A stretch of 64,000 nt of DNA from Serripes groenlandicus (GCA_031761405.1 JASEVX010000003.1:19953849-20017848); one strand, 5' to 3'. Positions 49,316-58,811 are shown, numbered from the stretch's first letter. A program made the numbers and translations. Notes: a model not told the origin generated them from the letters alone.

Positions 49316-50593
49316 AACAAGATGTGTTTGTGATACACTGATGCCCCCGAATGGCAACATCTAGGTCAAGGTCGCAAGGTGAAAAACGTTGGTACTGACA
49401 GAAAGGTCATGTCACAAGGAATACACATGTGAAATATGGTAGCCATACCTGTTATGGTTCAAAAGTAATGGCCAAGGTTAAAGTTTTTTTCGAGAATGGC
49501 AACATCTAGGTCAAGGTCAAGGTCACAAGGTACTGACAGAAAGGTCATGTCACAAGGAATACACATGTGAAATATGGTAGCCATACCTGTTATGGTTCAA
49601 AAGTAATCGCCAAGGTTAAAGTTTTTTTCGAGAATGGCAACATCTAGGTCAAGGTCAAGGTCGCAAGGTGAAAAATGTTGGTACTGACAGAAAGGTCATG
49701 TCACAAGGAATACACATGTGAAATATGGTAGCCGTACCTGTTATGGTTCAAAAGAAATGGCCAAGGTTAAAGTTTTTTTCGAGAATGGCAACATCTAGGT
49801 CAAAGGTCAAGGTCGCAAGGTGAAAAATGTTGGTACTGACATGTGAAATATGGTAGCCATACCTGTTATGGTTCAAAAGTAATGGCCAAGGTTAAAGTTT
49901 TTTTCGAGAATGGCAACATCTAGGTCAAGGTCAAGGTCGCAAGGTACTGACAGAAAGGTCATGTCACAAGGAATACACATGTGAAATATGGTAGCCATAC
50001 CTGTTATGGTTCAAAAGTAATGGCCAAGGTTAAAGTTTTTTTCGAGAATGGCAACATCTAGGTCAAGGTCAAGGTCGCAAGGTGAAAAATGTTGGTACTG
50101 ACAGAAAGGTCATGTCACAAGGAATACACATGTGAAATATGGTAGCCGTACCTGTTATGGTTCAAAAGAAATGGCCAAGGTTAAAGTTTTTTTCGAGAAT
50201 GGCAACATCTAGGTCAAAGGTCAAGGTCGCAAGGTCAAAAATGTTGGTACTGACAGAAAGGTCATGTCACAAGGAATACACATGTGAAATATGGTAGCCG
50301 TATCTGTTATGGTTCAAAAGTAATGGCCAAGGTTAAAGTTTTAATCGAGAATGGCAACATCTAGGTCAAAGGTCAAGGTCGCAAGGTCAAAAATGTTGGT
50401 ACTGACAGAAAGGTCATGTCACAAGGAATACACATGTGAAATATGGTAGCCGTACCTGTTATGGTTCAAAAGTAATGGCCAAGGTTAAAGTTTTTTTTGT
50501 GCAGACAGACGTGCAGACCAACAGACAGACCAACAGACAGACAGGCCAAAAACTATATGCCCCCCGAATCGGAGATTCCGTGGGGGCATAAAA
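49316..50593 (+). mobile_element. HINE-like element, GATGCCCCC family, eight body units with a three-unit block repeated
   Basis: Starts ACAAGATGTGTTTGTGATAC, then GATGCCCCCG; ends GAATCGGAGATTCCGTGGGG, GGCATAAAA. Units start near 49350, 49494, 49632, 49785, 49912, 50046, 50199 and 50348. Units 2 and 5 lack the GTGAAAAATGTTG segment, 3 and 6 have it with the same AGGTCAAGGTCAAGGTCGC, and 4 and 7 have AGGTCAAAGGTCAAGGTCGC. So units 5-7 look like a copy of units 2-4. GTGCAGACAGACGTGCAGAC precedes the 3' hairpin. Confidence 0.94.
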
Positions 50594-51469
50594 AAGATGA
50601 AAGCTGGTATATTAATTTAATGTAAGTACATTTTTAGATAAGCGAAATTCATGCTGTATCTAGTCTAAACCGTTAAATAGAGAACCATTCTTTTTAATTG
50701 GTTACCTGACTCATACGTACGCTTTATCATTTCAATAGTATCTCAAACAGGGAACCAAAAAATGTAGCTAAATGTAGTCTGGTTCCTTACATCCTATGAC
50801 ATATTACGCAGTAGTTTATTTAGAGGAAGAAGGCTGCGCATTGACTCTGGTCCCAGAATAAATTAGTTAGGAGCTAAAACAAAAGACAGTACCATTCATC
50901 TATAGTCTATTTATATTCATGGTTATCATTTTACACATAGATGACATCTCAATTTTCAATCATCCTAACTATTCATTTGCTTTGTTTTTAATAATCTGAC
51001 TTTCATGTCCAGTATAATATCTTCCTATTGTACTATCTTGGGTGACGAAAACTTTGTCTGTCGGTCTTCTAATAGTTGTTTTTTGTTGTTTTCGATCATT
51101 TTTCATTTTCATTCATTTACGCATTTTGTTTTTCGCAAATGTCGCTGAAATGTTCGTCTATGATTGCACATACTTGATTCAAAGTTAACTTTGAGTACAA
51201 TTGTCATTGCAAAATGCAGACATGAAAAGATTTAAACCACAGAAATATATGTATCAAGATAAATTACATCGTCTAGTTGATTCGTTCTTTCATGAATATC
51301 GCGGTAAACACGATTTAGGTGAATTTTGCCTAGCCGACAACATGTTTTATCACGGATTTCGGTGAATTTTGCCTAGCCGACAACATGTTTTTCAAGAAAA
51401 CTTAAATGAAATGAAATCTTCTGGTTCTTATAAACAAAGTGTGATTAGATTAACTGAACTGTATTTCAT
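50594..51469. other. Longest apparently single-copy intron stretch, with a small tandem duplication
   Basis: No repeat family or GRK2 exon recognised. At 51315-51394 a block of about 43 bp containing GGTGAATTTTGCCTAGCCGA, then CAACATGTTTT, occurs twice in tandem. A low-repeat stretch in this repeat-laden intron could hold regulatory sequence, but I see no definable site. Confidence 0.55.
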
Positions 51470-51821
51470 ACAGACACTTTCAGGCACCTCTGCAGCTAAT
51501 ATGTTTTGAAAACATTGTGGCAAAAGTAGAATTGTTTTCAACTTTATTTGATTATAATTATGATTGTTCTTTCAATTATAGTGTCCTTATTTTTGAATAC
51601 CGGTAAATGCTTTGAAAGACATTTGTTGCAGAATTGTTACATGTGGGAAAGGGTTAACAAAATAGTGTCTTAAAATGTACTATAAATGTTCTTTTAAATA
51701 TCTTTGCCCAACAAAAAATTGACTTATTTCTTCATTTGCAACGAAATATTGCGGCTTCTCTTTGATGCTTTGCGTCAAACATTCCTCTTGTTTTATATCA
51801 ATAATGATGGATGTCTGCTTC
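51470..51821. mobile_element. Old MITE, shortened, and intron
   Basis: About 51470-51657 (CAGACACTTTCAGGCACCTC to TTACATGTGGGAAAGGGTTAA) has lost the left end and part of the centre. 51658-51821 is plain. Confidence 0.7.
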
Positions 51822-52026
51822 TTAACCCTTTCCCTCATATAGACGCTTTCTGAAGCCTCTGCAGCAGACGGCTTTTTGAAAACATAGTGACAAATTTCTC
51901 CTTTTGCCACAATGTTTTCCACTTTTTGTCATAGGTTATCAACTCAATTATGGAGATTTTCTATGTTTTGACAAAATACGTTCAAAGTCATCTGCTGCAG
52001 AATTGTTGTATGAGGGAAAGGGTTAA
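51822..52026 (+). mobile_element. Young TTAA-MITE with a 25-bp central deletion
   Basis: TTAACCCTTTCCCTCATATA to ATGAGGGAAAGGGTTAA. GTGACAAATTTCTCCTTTTG shows that the left arm and loop of the central hairpin are gone. Confidence 0.93.
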
Positions 52027-52217
52027 GGACGTTGACCTGAGCACTAGCACTGTTAATATGGAAACATCCCAAGGGCCACGTAACTTTGGTATGAAAGGCT
52101 GACACTATACCACTGCATCACTGCCCTCTGTATATACATGTTTATGATTTATTGGTGAAAAAAAATATTATTTTCTCCCACAACCATTGCGTGCATAGTG
52201 TGCTACACTAGTAATTA
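52027..52217. other. Intron sequence without recognised feature
   Basis: About 190 bp, nothing recognised. Confidence 0.4.
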
Positions 52218-52437
52218 TTAACCATTTCCCTCATGCGACAATTCTGCACCAATTCTGCAGCAGACGACTTTGAACGTATTTTGTCAAAACATAGAAAATC
52301 TCCATAATTGAATGGACCGGATAACCTATGACTAAAAGTGGCAAAAGGAGAAATTGCACGTTTTGTGCAATTTCTTCTTTTGTCATTATGTTTTCAGAAA
52401 GCCGTCTGCTGCAGAGGCGTCAGAAAGCGTCTATATG
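52218..52437 (-). mobile_element. Young TTAA-MITE, right terminal repeat lost
   Basis: TTAACCATTTCCCTCATGCG on the left, with CAATTCTGCACCAATTCTGC showing a 12-bp tandem duplication. It ends at GCGTCTATATG, without GAGGGAAAGGGTTAA. Confidence 0.9.
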
Positions 52438-52844
52438 TTTTCTCAATCTAAACTATATGAATATATATTATACTGTTGGTTCTAATTTCAATCATATCCC
52501 ATATGCAGCTGGCGACTTATGAACACTTTGTGGAAAATGAAGGAATTGCTCATAATGAGCAATTTTTCCTTTTGCCGCAATATTTTCCAGACTCTCCATT
52601 ATTGCATTAGTACTTTCATTTTTCTACAAATTTTCTAGAAATGTTCTACATTTTTGCTGAGATGTTTTTCAAAGTTGTCTACTTCAGATCAGGTGTATAC
52701 ATGTGGAGAAAGGTGAATGATGCAAGTACCAACAATCTAAGCTATAATCCTTTCACACATACAACAAATCTGCAGCAGATGCCTTTAAAAACATCAGGCA
52801 AAAACAATGGAAACAAAAAGGTGTAATACTGACTCCTGAAATTG
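52438..52844. mobile_element. Old MITE pieces
   Basis: About 52495-52710 is a plus-orientation copy (CCCATATGCAGCTGGCGACT, ATTGCTCATAATGAGCAATT, TGTATACATGTGGAGAAAGG). About 52750-52820 is a left end (ATCCTTTCACACATACAACA). Confidence 0.7.
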
Positions 52845-53015
52845 ATTGATTGGGGTTTAACACCATTTCAATAATTCTCAAGTCATATCACTACGGTCAG
52901 TTCACCTACTCATGTGTTTCCTGGCTTTCTCACACCAGTAATCAACACAACGATCTTTCTCAGCAACTGGCTGCTTTTCCATATAGACCGTAAGCCCATT
53001 GGTGGAAGACAAATG
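52845..53015 (-). mobile_element. SINE S1, head missing
   Basis: GATTGATTGGGGTTTAACAC through CACCTACTCATGTGTTTCCT to GCCCATTGGTGGAAGACAAA, then cut before the tRNA-like head. Confidence 0.87.
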
Positions 53016-53668
53016 ACGCCTGAAAACAAACTTTGATTGGATACTATACTGATTAACATTGTGACTCAAGTTTGGTGCGCATTGGATAGGGATAACCCTA
53101 TTCAGAGGGAAGGCAAAGCTAAATTGACACTTGCAGACACATTTTGAGGCATCTGCAGCATACAACTTTTGAAAACGTTTTAACAAAAGGAGAAATTGCT
53201 CGTAATAAGCAATTTCTACTTTTGTCAAAATGCTTTTAACTCTACTATGCTTACATTTGTAGAGATTTTCTATAAAAGTCATCTGCTGCGTATTGTGGGA
53301 AAGATCATAACGGAAGAGTGTCTTACATGTTTATATATTATTGTATACAGATTGTTCGAGTAGGGTTATTGCAAACATCATACAGCAGAACTTGGATCAG
53401 TATCCTTTTCAAACAGAATAGAATAGATAACAGTAGCAATTTTGAATAGGTAACCATTTCCCACTTTCATTTTGACGTGATTGCAGCAGGTGCCATTCGA
53501 AAACATTAAGGTAAAAGGAGATATCGCCCATAATGAGCAATTTCTCCCCTTGTCAAAATGATTATAACTCTTTTAATTGATTATAATTTTATTTTTAGGA
53601 TTTTCTAAAGTTATGCATAGGTGGTTTCAATGTTGTCTGCTGCAGATTTGTTATCTATGGGAAAAGGG
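53016..53668. mobile_element. Two old MITEs in intron
   Basis: About 53130-53310 (ACTTGCAGACACATTTTGAG, GAAATTGCTCGTAATAAGCA) and about 53452-53670 (GTAACCATTTCCCACTTTCA to TATCTATGGGAAAAGGGTTAA). Confidence 0.75.
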
Positions 53669-53899
53669 TTAACCCTTTCCCTCATATAGACGCTTTCTGA
53701 TGCCTCTGCAGCAGACGGCTGTTTGAAAACATAGTGACAAAAGAAGAAATTGCTCAAAACGAGCAATTTCTCCTTTTGCCACAATGTTTTCCACTTTAAG
53801 TCATAGGTTATCCATTCAATTATAGAGATTTTCTATCTTTTTACAAAATATGTTTAAAGTCGTCTGCTGCAGATTTGTTGTATATGGGAAAAGGGTTAA
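53669..53899 (+). mobile_element. Young TTAA-MITE inserted at the TTAA end of an older one
   Basis: TTAACCCTTTCCCTCATATA on the left, but the right end is of the old type (GATTTGTTGTATATGGGAAA, AGGGTTAA). The left TTAA is the right end of the older copy (53452-53670). The mosaic fits insertion into the old copy's TTAA or exchange between the two. Confidence 0.92.
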
Positions 53900-54203
53900 G
53901 AGGGAGGAGGTGGGGCACTAAAAGTATCAAGAATTGAGGAGCAACGCGGGCAGAAATCACTGAATCAGTCGATAGATTCATGCAAAACGGGTGTCACTAC
54001 ACCCTGAACAAGACGTAGTTACAACAGCTTTGCATAAAGCCCTCGATCTGTTGTCACTGATAACATGCTTATCTCCACTAAATCTTGGTAATCAAATTGT
54101 CCATAGAGCCCCATAGAATTCTGGCCAGGCTAGTTTTTGGTCCAAAATAACACTTTCTCACATCCAACACATAGTGCATCAGACGACTATGAAAATATCA
54201 AGG
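53900..54203. other. Intron with MITE left-end trace
   Basis: About 54150-54203 (ACTTTCTCACATCCAACACA, GCATCAGACGACTATGAA) is an old left end. The rest shows nothing recognised. Confidence 0.45.
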
Positions 54204-54433
54204 TTAAGCTTTTTCCTCATATAGATGCTTTCTGACGCCTCTGCAGCAGACGGCTTTTTGAAAACATAGTGACAAAAGATGAAATTGCTCAAAACGAGCA
54301 ATTTCTCCTTTTGCCAGAATGTTTTCCACTTTTAGTCATAGGTTATCCATTTAATTATAGAGATTTTCTACTTTTTGACAAAATATGTTCAAAGTCGTCT
54401 GCTGCTGAATTTATCTATGAGGGAAAGGGTTAA
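54204..54433 (+). mobile_element. Young TTAA-MITE, plus orientation, 230 bp
   Basis: TTAAGCTTTTTCCTCATATA (left terminal repeat mutated) to CTATGAGGGAAAGGGTTAA. Centre AAATTGCTCAAAACGAGCA. Confidence 0.94.
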
Positions 54434-55487
54434 AAGATGGAAAATATCTATAAATGAAAGTAGTTTTTATTGACTCGAGTTGAAACATTATAAGAAATTT
54501 CACCTTTAGCCAAAATGTTTTCAAAATTCATCTGCTGCAGATGCGTTAAAATGCGTCTGCGTGTGGGAAAAGGGTTATAAAACAGCAAAGATCATAATGG
54601 AAGCAAACAACACATAGACATGCGACCATAATGCTTCCCGCTTCAGGGACAAATTTCATTGTACACACTGGGTGTTATTGTAAAAGTTGTCTGCTCTAAA
54701 AAGGTCAGAGGAAAATTCAACAAACAACTTGAAATATACTGTATAATTTTGATATAGATTGGAAACTATTGTCGGAAATGGACTAATATTGAGTAATGTC
54801 TACTTTTTTCCCACAACATTTTTTTTCTTCTTCTGCAAAGGTGTCAAAAATTGTCTGTTTCGGGACAAGGGTTGAATCTACATGAGGTAACTCATTATCA
54901 AATAGTATGGAAAGCATTGTGACAAAAGGAGAAATTGCTCATTATGAGCAAATTCTCCTGTTATCACAATGTTTTCAAAAGTCATCTGCTGCAGGTGTCT
55001 GAAAGCATCAGTTTGTGGGAAAGGGTTATGTACCAGTAAATAAAGACACAAATCATATATTCAGACCAATGTTATTTTATCCCAGTTTCCACATGCAGAA
55101 TTTCTTTTAAAGCATAATGGGAAAACGAGTATTTACTCCTTCTTTCCTGCAATGTTTTTTTTACTGTATAACAAAATTGCAAAACCATTTGTCATAATTG
55201 TTATGATATCCTCTAGAATTCTACAGCAGGTTTGTCTGGTGGGAGAGGTTTAACTTTGAAATGGATTAAGAAATATTGAGGTAAAAGGGGAAATGGTTAT
55301 ATTTTAGTAATGCGTTCCTTTCCAACAGTGAATATTATAAGTTTATAAAAGGAAAATAGTTAAAACAACAAGACCGCATGGTCAAAACTTCTGAAGCATA
55401 TTTAGCAAAAGTCCCTCTATTGAGTAGCTGCAAAAGCACATATTCTCAAATTGCAAACACCCCGGCCACGTCAAGCTACATTGTTAC
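54434..55487. mobile_element. Old MITE pieces and intron up to the exon
   Basis: About 54440-54575 (right half, GCGTCTGCGTGTGGGAAAAG), about 54660-54870 (weak), and about 54900-55030 (right half with GAAATTGCTCATTATGAGCA, ending GTTTGTGGGAAAGGGTTA). 55031-55487 has faint traces only. Confidence 0.65.
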
Positions 55488-55574
55488 CTTAAACACTTGT
55501 GCACTTAACAGTTTTGTCCGCTGAGCTGTTGTCAGCGCCCCCTGCGCGTGTGCAAGAGCTTCTTTTGAGTAATT
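55488..55574 (-). CDS. GRK2: GRK2 alternative exon A, RGS-homology domain (copy)
   Basis: 87 nt (29 codons), phase 0 at both ends, acceptor TTGTTGTCTTTTCAG, donor GTAACA. It encodes NYSKEALAHAQGALTTAQRT and then KLLSAQVFK. The sequence is 16/29 identical to exon B (55654-55740), and 8 of the identical residues use different codons, so the duplication is old and the frame has been kept. It lies downstream of exon B in the transcript. The fly and mammal proteins have one segment here (YSKDAVAHVQKYL or FSKSATEHVQGHL), and exon A's YSKEALAHAQ fits that too. Splicing to PYLEEI would give VFK followed by PYLEEI. Both-exon inclusion would add 29 residues in frame. I favour mutually exclusive use. 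Confidence 0.85.
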
Positions 55575-55653
55575 CTGAAAAGACAACAATAAAATTCGAA
55601 ACATAAAAACATGTGGAATGAAAAATAACTAACCAGACAACACTGAAGTTTAC

Positions 55654-55740
55654 CTCAAAAATGTCTTTATCTAATTCTTTTGTGCGCTGAGCTACAGTAA
55701 GTGCCTCTTGCACGTGCTCGACCGCCTCCTTTGTGTAAGT
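55654..55740 (-). CDS. GRK2: GRK2 exon B, RGS-homology domain
   Basis: 87 nt (29 codons), phase 0 at both ends, acceptor GGCGTGTTTCAG, donor GTAAAC. It encodes TYTKEAVEHVQEALTVAQRT and then KELDKDIFE. The match to fly YSKDAVAHVQ and human FSKSATEHVQ, and DIFE running into PYLEEI (family: DLFEPYIEEI), assigns it to the RGS-homology domain just before the 41986-42047 exon. It is about four residues longer than the vertebrate segment. The intron to exon A is only 79 nt (55575-55653), while the intron on the other side of exon A is over 13 kb. This is the most 5' coding sequence I can find. Confidence 0.93.
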
Positions 55741-55926
55741 CTGAAACACGCCAAAAATGTTCGATTGTAAACAATTAGCTATAAAAACAAGAAATCAGGC
55801 TAAATGCAAAATAAAAGTTATTAACATTACAAGCATTGGAATACTGGACATATTAAAATGTTGTTAAAACCATTTCCAACAAATGACAAATATGCAGCAG
55901 CAGACGCCTTTGGAAATGTCTGGGCA
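55741..55926. mobile_element. Intron with old MITE left end
   Basis: About 55865-55930 (AAACCATTTCCAACAAATGA, GCAGCAGCAGACGCCTTTGG) is an old MITE end that stops at TGGGCAAAAC, where the next element begins. Confidence 0.6.
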
Positions 55927-56095
55927 AAACAAGAGCGCCGCAGAGTGAAAGCCAATGCTCTTCTATTTTTTTCTAAGTTGAAAAGGGGCTTTACAAAGTA
56001 ATCATCAAAGCCAGATTTATGTCACTTGGTCAAGACATGCCTATGGTTCATAGGAACATGTGTACCCAGTTTCATTTGAAAATGTTGAATGTTTC

Positions 56096-56325
56096 TTAAC
56101 CCTTTCCCTCATACGGCAATTCTGCAGCAGACGACTTTGAACATGTTTTGCCAAAAAATAGAAAATCTTTATAATTGAATGGATAACCTTTGACAAAAAG
56201 TGGAAAACATTGTGGCAAAAGGAGAAATTGCACATTTTGTGCAATTTCTTCTTTTGTCACTATGTTTTCAAATAGCCGTCTGCTGCAGAGGCATCAGAAA
56301 GCGTCTATATGAGGGAAAGGGTTAA
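56096..56325 (-). mobile_element. Young TTAA-MITE nested in a HINE-like element, 230 bp
   Basis: TTAACCCTTTCCCTCATACG to ATGAGGGAAAGGGTTAA with TTAA at both ends. Flanking element sequence (ATGTTTC and GTTATGGGCAAGGTTAAACA) reads across the site with a single TTAA, as expected for a TTAA target. Confidence 0.96.
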
Positions 56326-56509
56326 GTTATGGGCAAGGTTAAACATTTTGTATGAATTTTTAAGTACAAAAATAGGTATATATCTGAATAATTATTAAAG
56401 CCTGTGTTGTGTAACTTGGTATTTATATGCGTAATGCTTCTAGGAACATGTGTACCGGGTTTCAATGGAATACGCCTTACAGTTTTTATAGTTATGAGGT
56501 AAGGTATAA

Positions 56510-56930
56510 TTTGTTTGTGTTATGAGGTAAGGTATAATTTGTTTGTGTTATGAGGTAAGGTTTAATTTGTTTGTGTTATGAGGTAAGGTATAATTTGTTT
56601 GTGTTATGAGGTAAGGTATAATTTGTTCGTGTTATGAGGTAAGGTATAATTTGTTTGTGTTATGAGGTAAGGTATAATTTGTTTGTGTTATGAGGTAAGG
56701 TTTAATTTGTTTGTGTTATGAGGTAAGGTATAATTTGTTTGTGTTATGAGGTAAGGTATAATTTGTTTGTGTTATGAGGTAAGGTTTAATTTGTTTGTGT
56801 TATGAGGTAAGGTATAATTTGTTTGTGTTATGAGGTAAGGTTTAATTTGTTTGTGTTATGAGGTAAGGTATAATTTGTTTGTGTTATGAGGTAAGGTTTA
56901 ATTTGTTTGTGTTATGAGGTAAGGTTTTTA
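56510..56930. repeat. Minisatellite, 28-bp unit, 15 units, very homogeneous
   Basis: The unit TGTTATGAGGTAAGGTATAA, then TTTGTTTG, recurs with almost no drift. The only recurring change is GGTATAA to GGTTTAA in about six units. High homogeneity suggests recent expansion or ongoing exchange. Confidence 0.97.
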
Positions 56931-57117
56931 AGTTTTTTGACAACGCAGATGCCAAGGGTATCATAATTAGACAGACTTTTTTTACTTCGTAAAACAGACG
57001 AGCTAACAATTAACATTCTCTATAAATGACAGTGTTTTTATTGAATAGGAGTTGAAAATATTGCGAGCAATTGGCACATTGGCAGAGACAAAGATACCAT
57101 TGAAAATGAGCAATTTC

Positions 57118-57378
57118 TCTGTTTGTTTGGAGTTTAACGCCGCTTTCAACAGCTTTGGTCATATCACGGCGGTCAGTGCACCTACCCATGTTTTCCTGGC
57201 TTTCCCACACCAGTACTTACACAACATTCTTTCGAAGCCACTGACTACTTTCTCACATAGATCAGAGGTGAGAGGCAATGGAAAACATCGCCCGAAAGAA
57301 TGTCGCCGCAACCAGGTATCGAACCCGTGACCTCCAGATCACGAGTCAGATACGCTACCAATTGAGCTACCCGGCCGG
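57118..57378 (-). mobile_element. tRNA-derived SINE, family S1-like, with an intact tRNA-like head
   Basis: Minus-strand head: GGCCGGGTAGCTCAATTGGT with A box (TAGCTCAATTGGTAGCG) and then GGTCACGGGTTCGATACCTG with B box. The body (CACGGCGGTCAGTGCACCTA on plus) is S1-like and is cut at about 57118, where an old MITE centre (AAAATGAGCAATTTCTCTGT) is interrupted. GGCAATTTCTC just right of the head (57380) repeats GAGCAATTTCTC at the left, a target duplication of about 11 bp. Confidence 0.92.
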
Positions 57379-57814
57379 GTGGCAATTTCTCTGACTCAAT
57401 TAATGTATATATAAACTCTCATTAACATCAAAATGTTGTCCAAAACTTTGTCCAACAACTCGGCCATTTACAAAAAAAGACATTGGGAATAATGACTCGA
57501 CATTAAACGTAAAGCAGAAACTGTAACTCTTTCCAGCTTGAATCCACTACGAATGGATGTCTAGCCAGAGTAACATCTATAAAGGTAACGCAAGTTTGTT
57601 TCCCTGTTCAACTATTCATTGTTTCTCATGATAGTCTCCCTTGAAGAAGGAAGCCAGTTGCCTTGGATGAATGTTGTGTGGAAGACTGGTGCATAAAACT
57701 TTTAAAGTAAGGAAATACTGTACGGTTAAATAGGCGCCGAGATATATAATTGAAAGTGTTGAAAAAAATAATCTCAAATCATGCATTATCCCACATCAAT
57801 AAAGGATTACTTTT
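57379..57814. other. Intron with short SINE S1 body fragment
   Basis: GAAGCCAGTTGCCTTGGATG, then GTGGAAGACTGG (about 57650-57690), is S1 body in plus orientation. Nothing else recognised. Confidence 0.5.
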
Positions 57815-58270
57815 AAACCCTACCCACATAATATGATATAGATACATTTTAATGCATCTGCAGCAAATGACTTATAAAACATTGTGGAAAAGAGTTATTG
57901 CTTATAACTGGGCAATTTCTTCTTTTGCCAAAATGTTTTCATCTCTATTCAATCAATACAAATAATTGCTTTTAAAGAGAATCTGATGATTCATATTTTA
58001 ATTTAACTGTTCTCAAAGTCATCTGCTGCATGTAATGTTGTTTGTGTGACTAATAACTACCATTATATTAGGTCAAAGGTCAAAATCGAATTATACAAAT
58101 TTAATCAATAGCCCACTGTACTTGACTTTAAAAAACATTAAATTTTTGCTCAGAATTAAAAGTTCTTACTTTAAATAGAACTGAAAACATTGTGGCAAAA
58201 GGATAAATTGCTCATTTTATCCTTTTGCTTCAGTGGCACCATAATGTGTATTATGTGGGAAGGGGTTACC
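57815..58270. mobile_element. Old MITE and pieces
   Basis: About 57815-58050 is an old plus-orientation copy (AAACCCTACCCACATAATAT, GGGCAATTTCTTCTTTTGCC, GTCATCTGCTGCATG). About 58175-58270 is a minus-orientation right half ending TTATGTGGGAAGGGGTTA. Confidence 0.72.
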
Positions 58271-58305
58271 ATTAAAGGGTTACCATAGCATGTCAACCTA
58301 AAATC

Positions 58306-58544
58306 TAACCAAAGTTGTTTCCGTATTCTGTTGACAAAAATCAGCAAATTTCTTCTGACGGGAAATTTTCCAAGCCGGAAAATGGATTTGTTATAGAGAA
58401 AAGAACAGGGATAATAGCACAGAATGACTCCAGGCCTGTACTAAACAATGTTATTCTTGGGCAATTTCCTAGAAAAAATTCTAATAAAAGGTCCGCTAAT
58501 GTGATTTTGTTGCTGAAACCCTTTTTATAGAATTAAACGTGTCC
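58306..58544 (+). other. Unassigned coding-like ORF beside a minisatellite
   Basis: An open frame of 71 codons from 58315 reads MFPYSVDKNQQISSDGKFSK, with later residues PENGFVIEKRTGIIAQNDSR. It has balanced protein-like composition and is not in a recognised repeat. It stops just before the 24-bp minisatellite, which continues open in another frame. I do not recognise it. It may be a piece of a degraded retrocopy or chance. Confidence 0.35.
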
Positions 58545-58690
58545 AATGACAACAGATTAACTGTGTCCACTGACAGCAGATCAACTGTGTCCACTGACAG
58601 CAGATTAACTGTGTCCACTAACAGAAGATTAACTGTGTCCACTGACAACAGATTAACTGTGTCCACTGACAACAGATTAACTGTGTCCAT
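58545..58690 (+). repeat. Minisatellite, 24-bp unit, six units
   Basis: Unit AACTGTGTCCACTGACAACA, then GATT. Because 24 is a multiple of three, the frame that is open across the array encodes an 8-residue repeat, VSTDNRLT. Substitutions are mainly AGC or AAC at the Asn/Ser codon and do not introduce stops. Confidence 0.93.
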
Positions 58691-58811
58691 TGAAAACATG
58701 AAGAATTCAGGATATTTTAAACTTCCAAGAAATTCACTGTGATAAATCTGACAAGGAAAGGAAATTTAGAAAGAGCAAAATTACTCTAGGCCCCAGGGTT
58801 CATGAAACTAC
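58691..58811. other. Intron sequence
   Basis: Short plain stretch that continues the open frame of the minisatellite to 58742. Confidence 0.35.

Larger units (their letters stand above)
769..55740 (-). other. GRK2: GRK2/3-type receptor kinase gene, internal part (gene span)
   Basis: Nine minus-strand exons or alternative exons of one gene lie in this span. In transcript order they are 55740-55654 or 55574-55488, 42047-41986, 37769-37718, 22089-21998, 18683-18584, 6528-6316, 4566-4472 and 876-769. Using one of the two first exons gives 809 coding nt in a single open frame, with matching phases at every junction. The encoded protein matches GRK2/3 and Drosophila Gprk1 from the RGS-homology domain through the kinase activation segment. 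GRK2 kinases phosphorylate agonist-occupied GPCRs at the plasma membrane and are recruited by G beta-gamma through a C-terminal PH domain, which is not in the window. Introns range from 79 nt to more than 15 kb and are mostly transposon-derived. I found no N-terminal exon between 55741 and 64000, so the 5' end is probably outside the window. Confidence 0.93.
55927..57007 (+). mobile_element. HINE-like element with minisatellite body, GAGCGCCGC family, with nested MITE
   Basis: Starts AACAAGAGCGCCGCAGAGTG, then AATGCTCTTC; ends TTTTTTTACTTCGTAAAACA, GACGAGCTAAC. Subterminal pairing is weak (GCTC with GAGC), unlike the other families. The body holds two diverged units (ATAGGAACATGTGTACCCAG and CTAGGAACATGTGTACCGGG) and then a 28-bp minisatellite. 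The MITE at 56096-56325 sits inside and is younger. Confidence 0.75.

Noticed and set aside
56510..56930. Telomere-like or splice-donor array (GAGGTAAGG in each 28-bp unit)
   Set aside because: GAGGTAAG resembles a donor site, but it is on the plus strand, opposite to the gene, and the unit is a simple minisatellite.
57305..57378. A tRNA gene on the minus strand
   Set aside because: A and B boxes are present, but the sequence is directly joined to an S1-type SINE body and flanked by a target duplication, so it is a SINE head.
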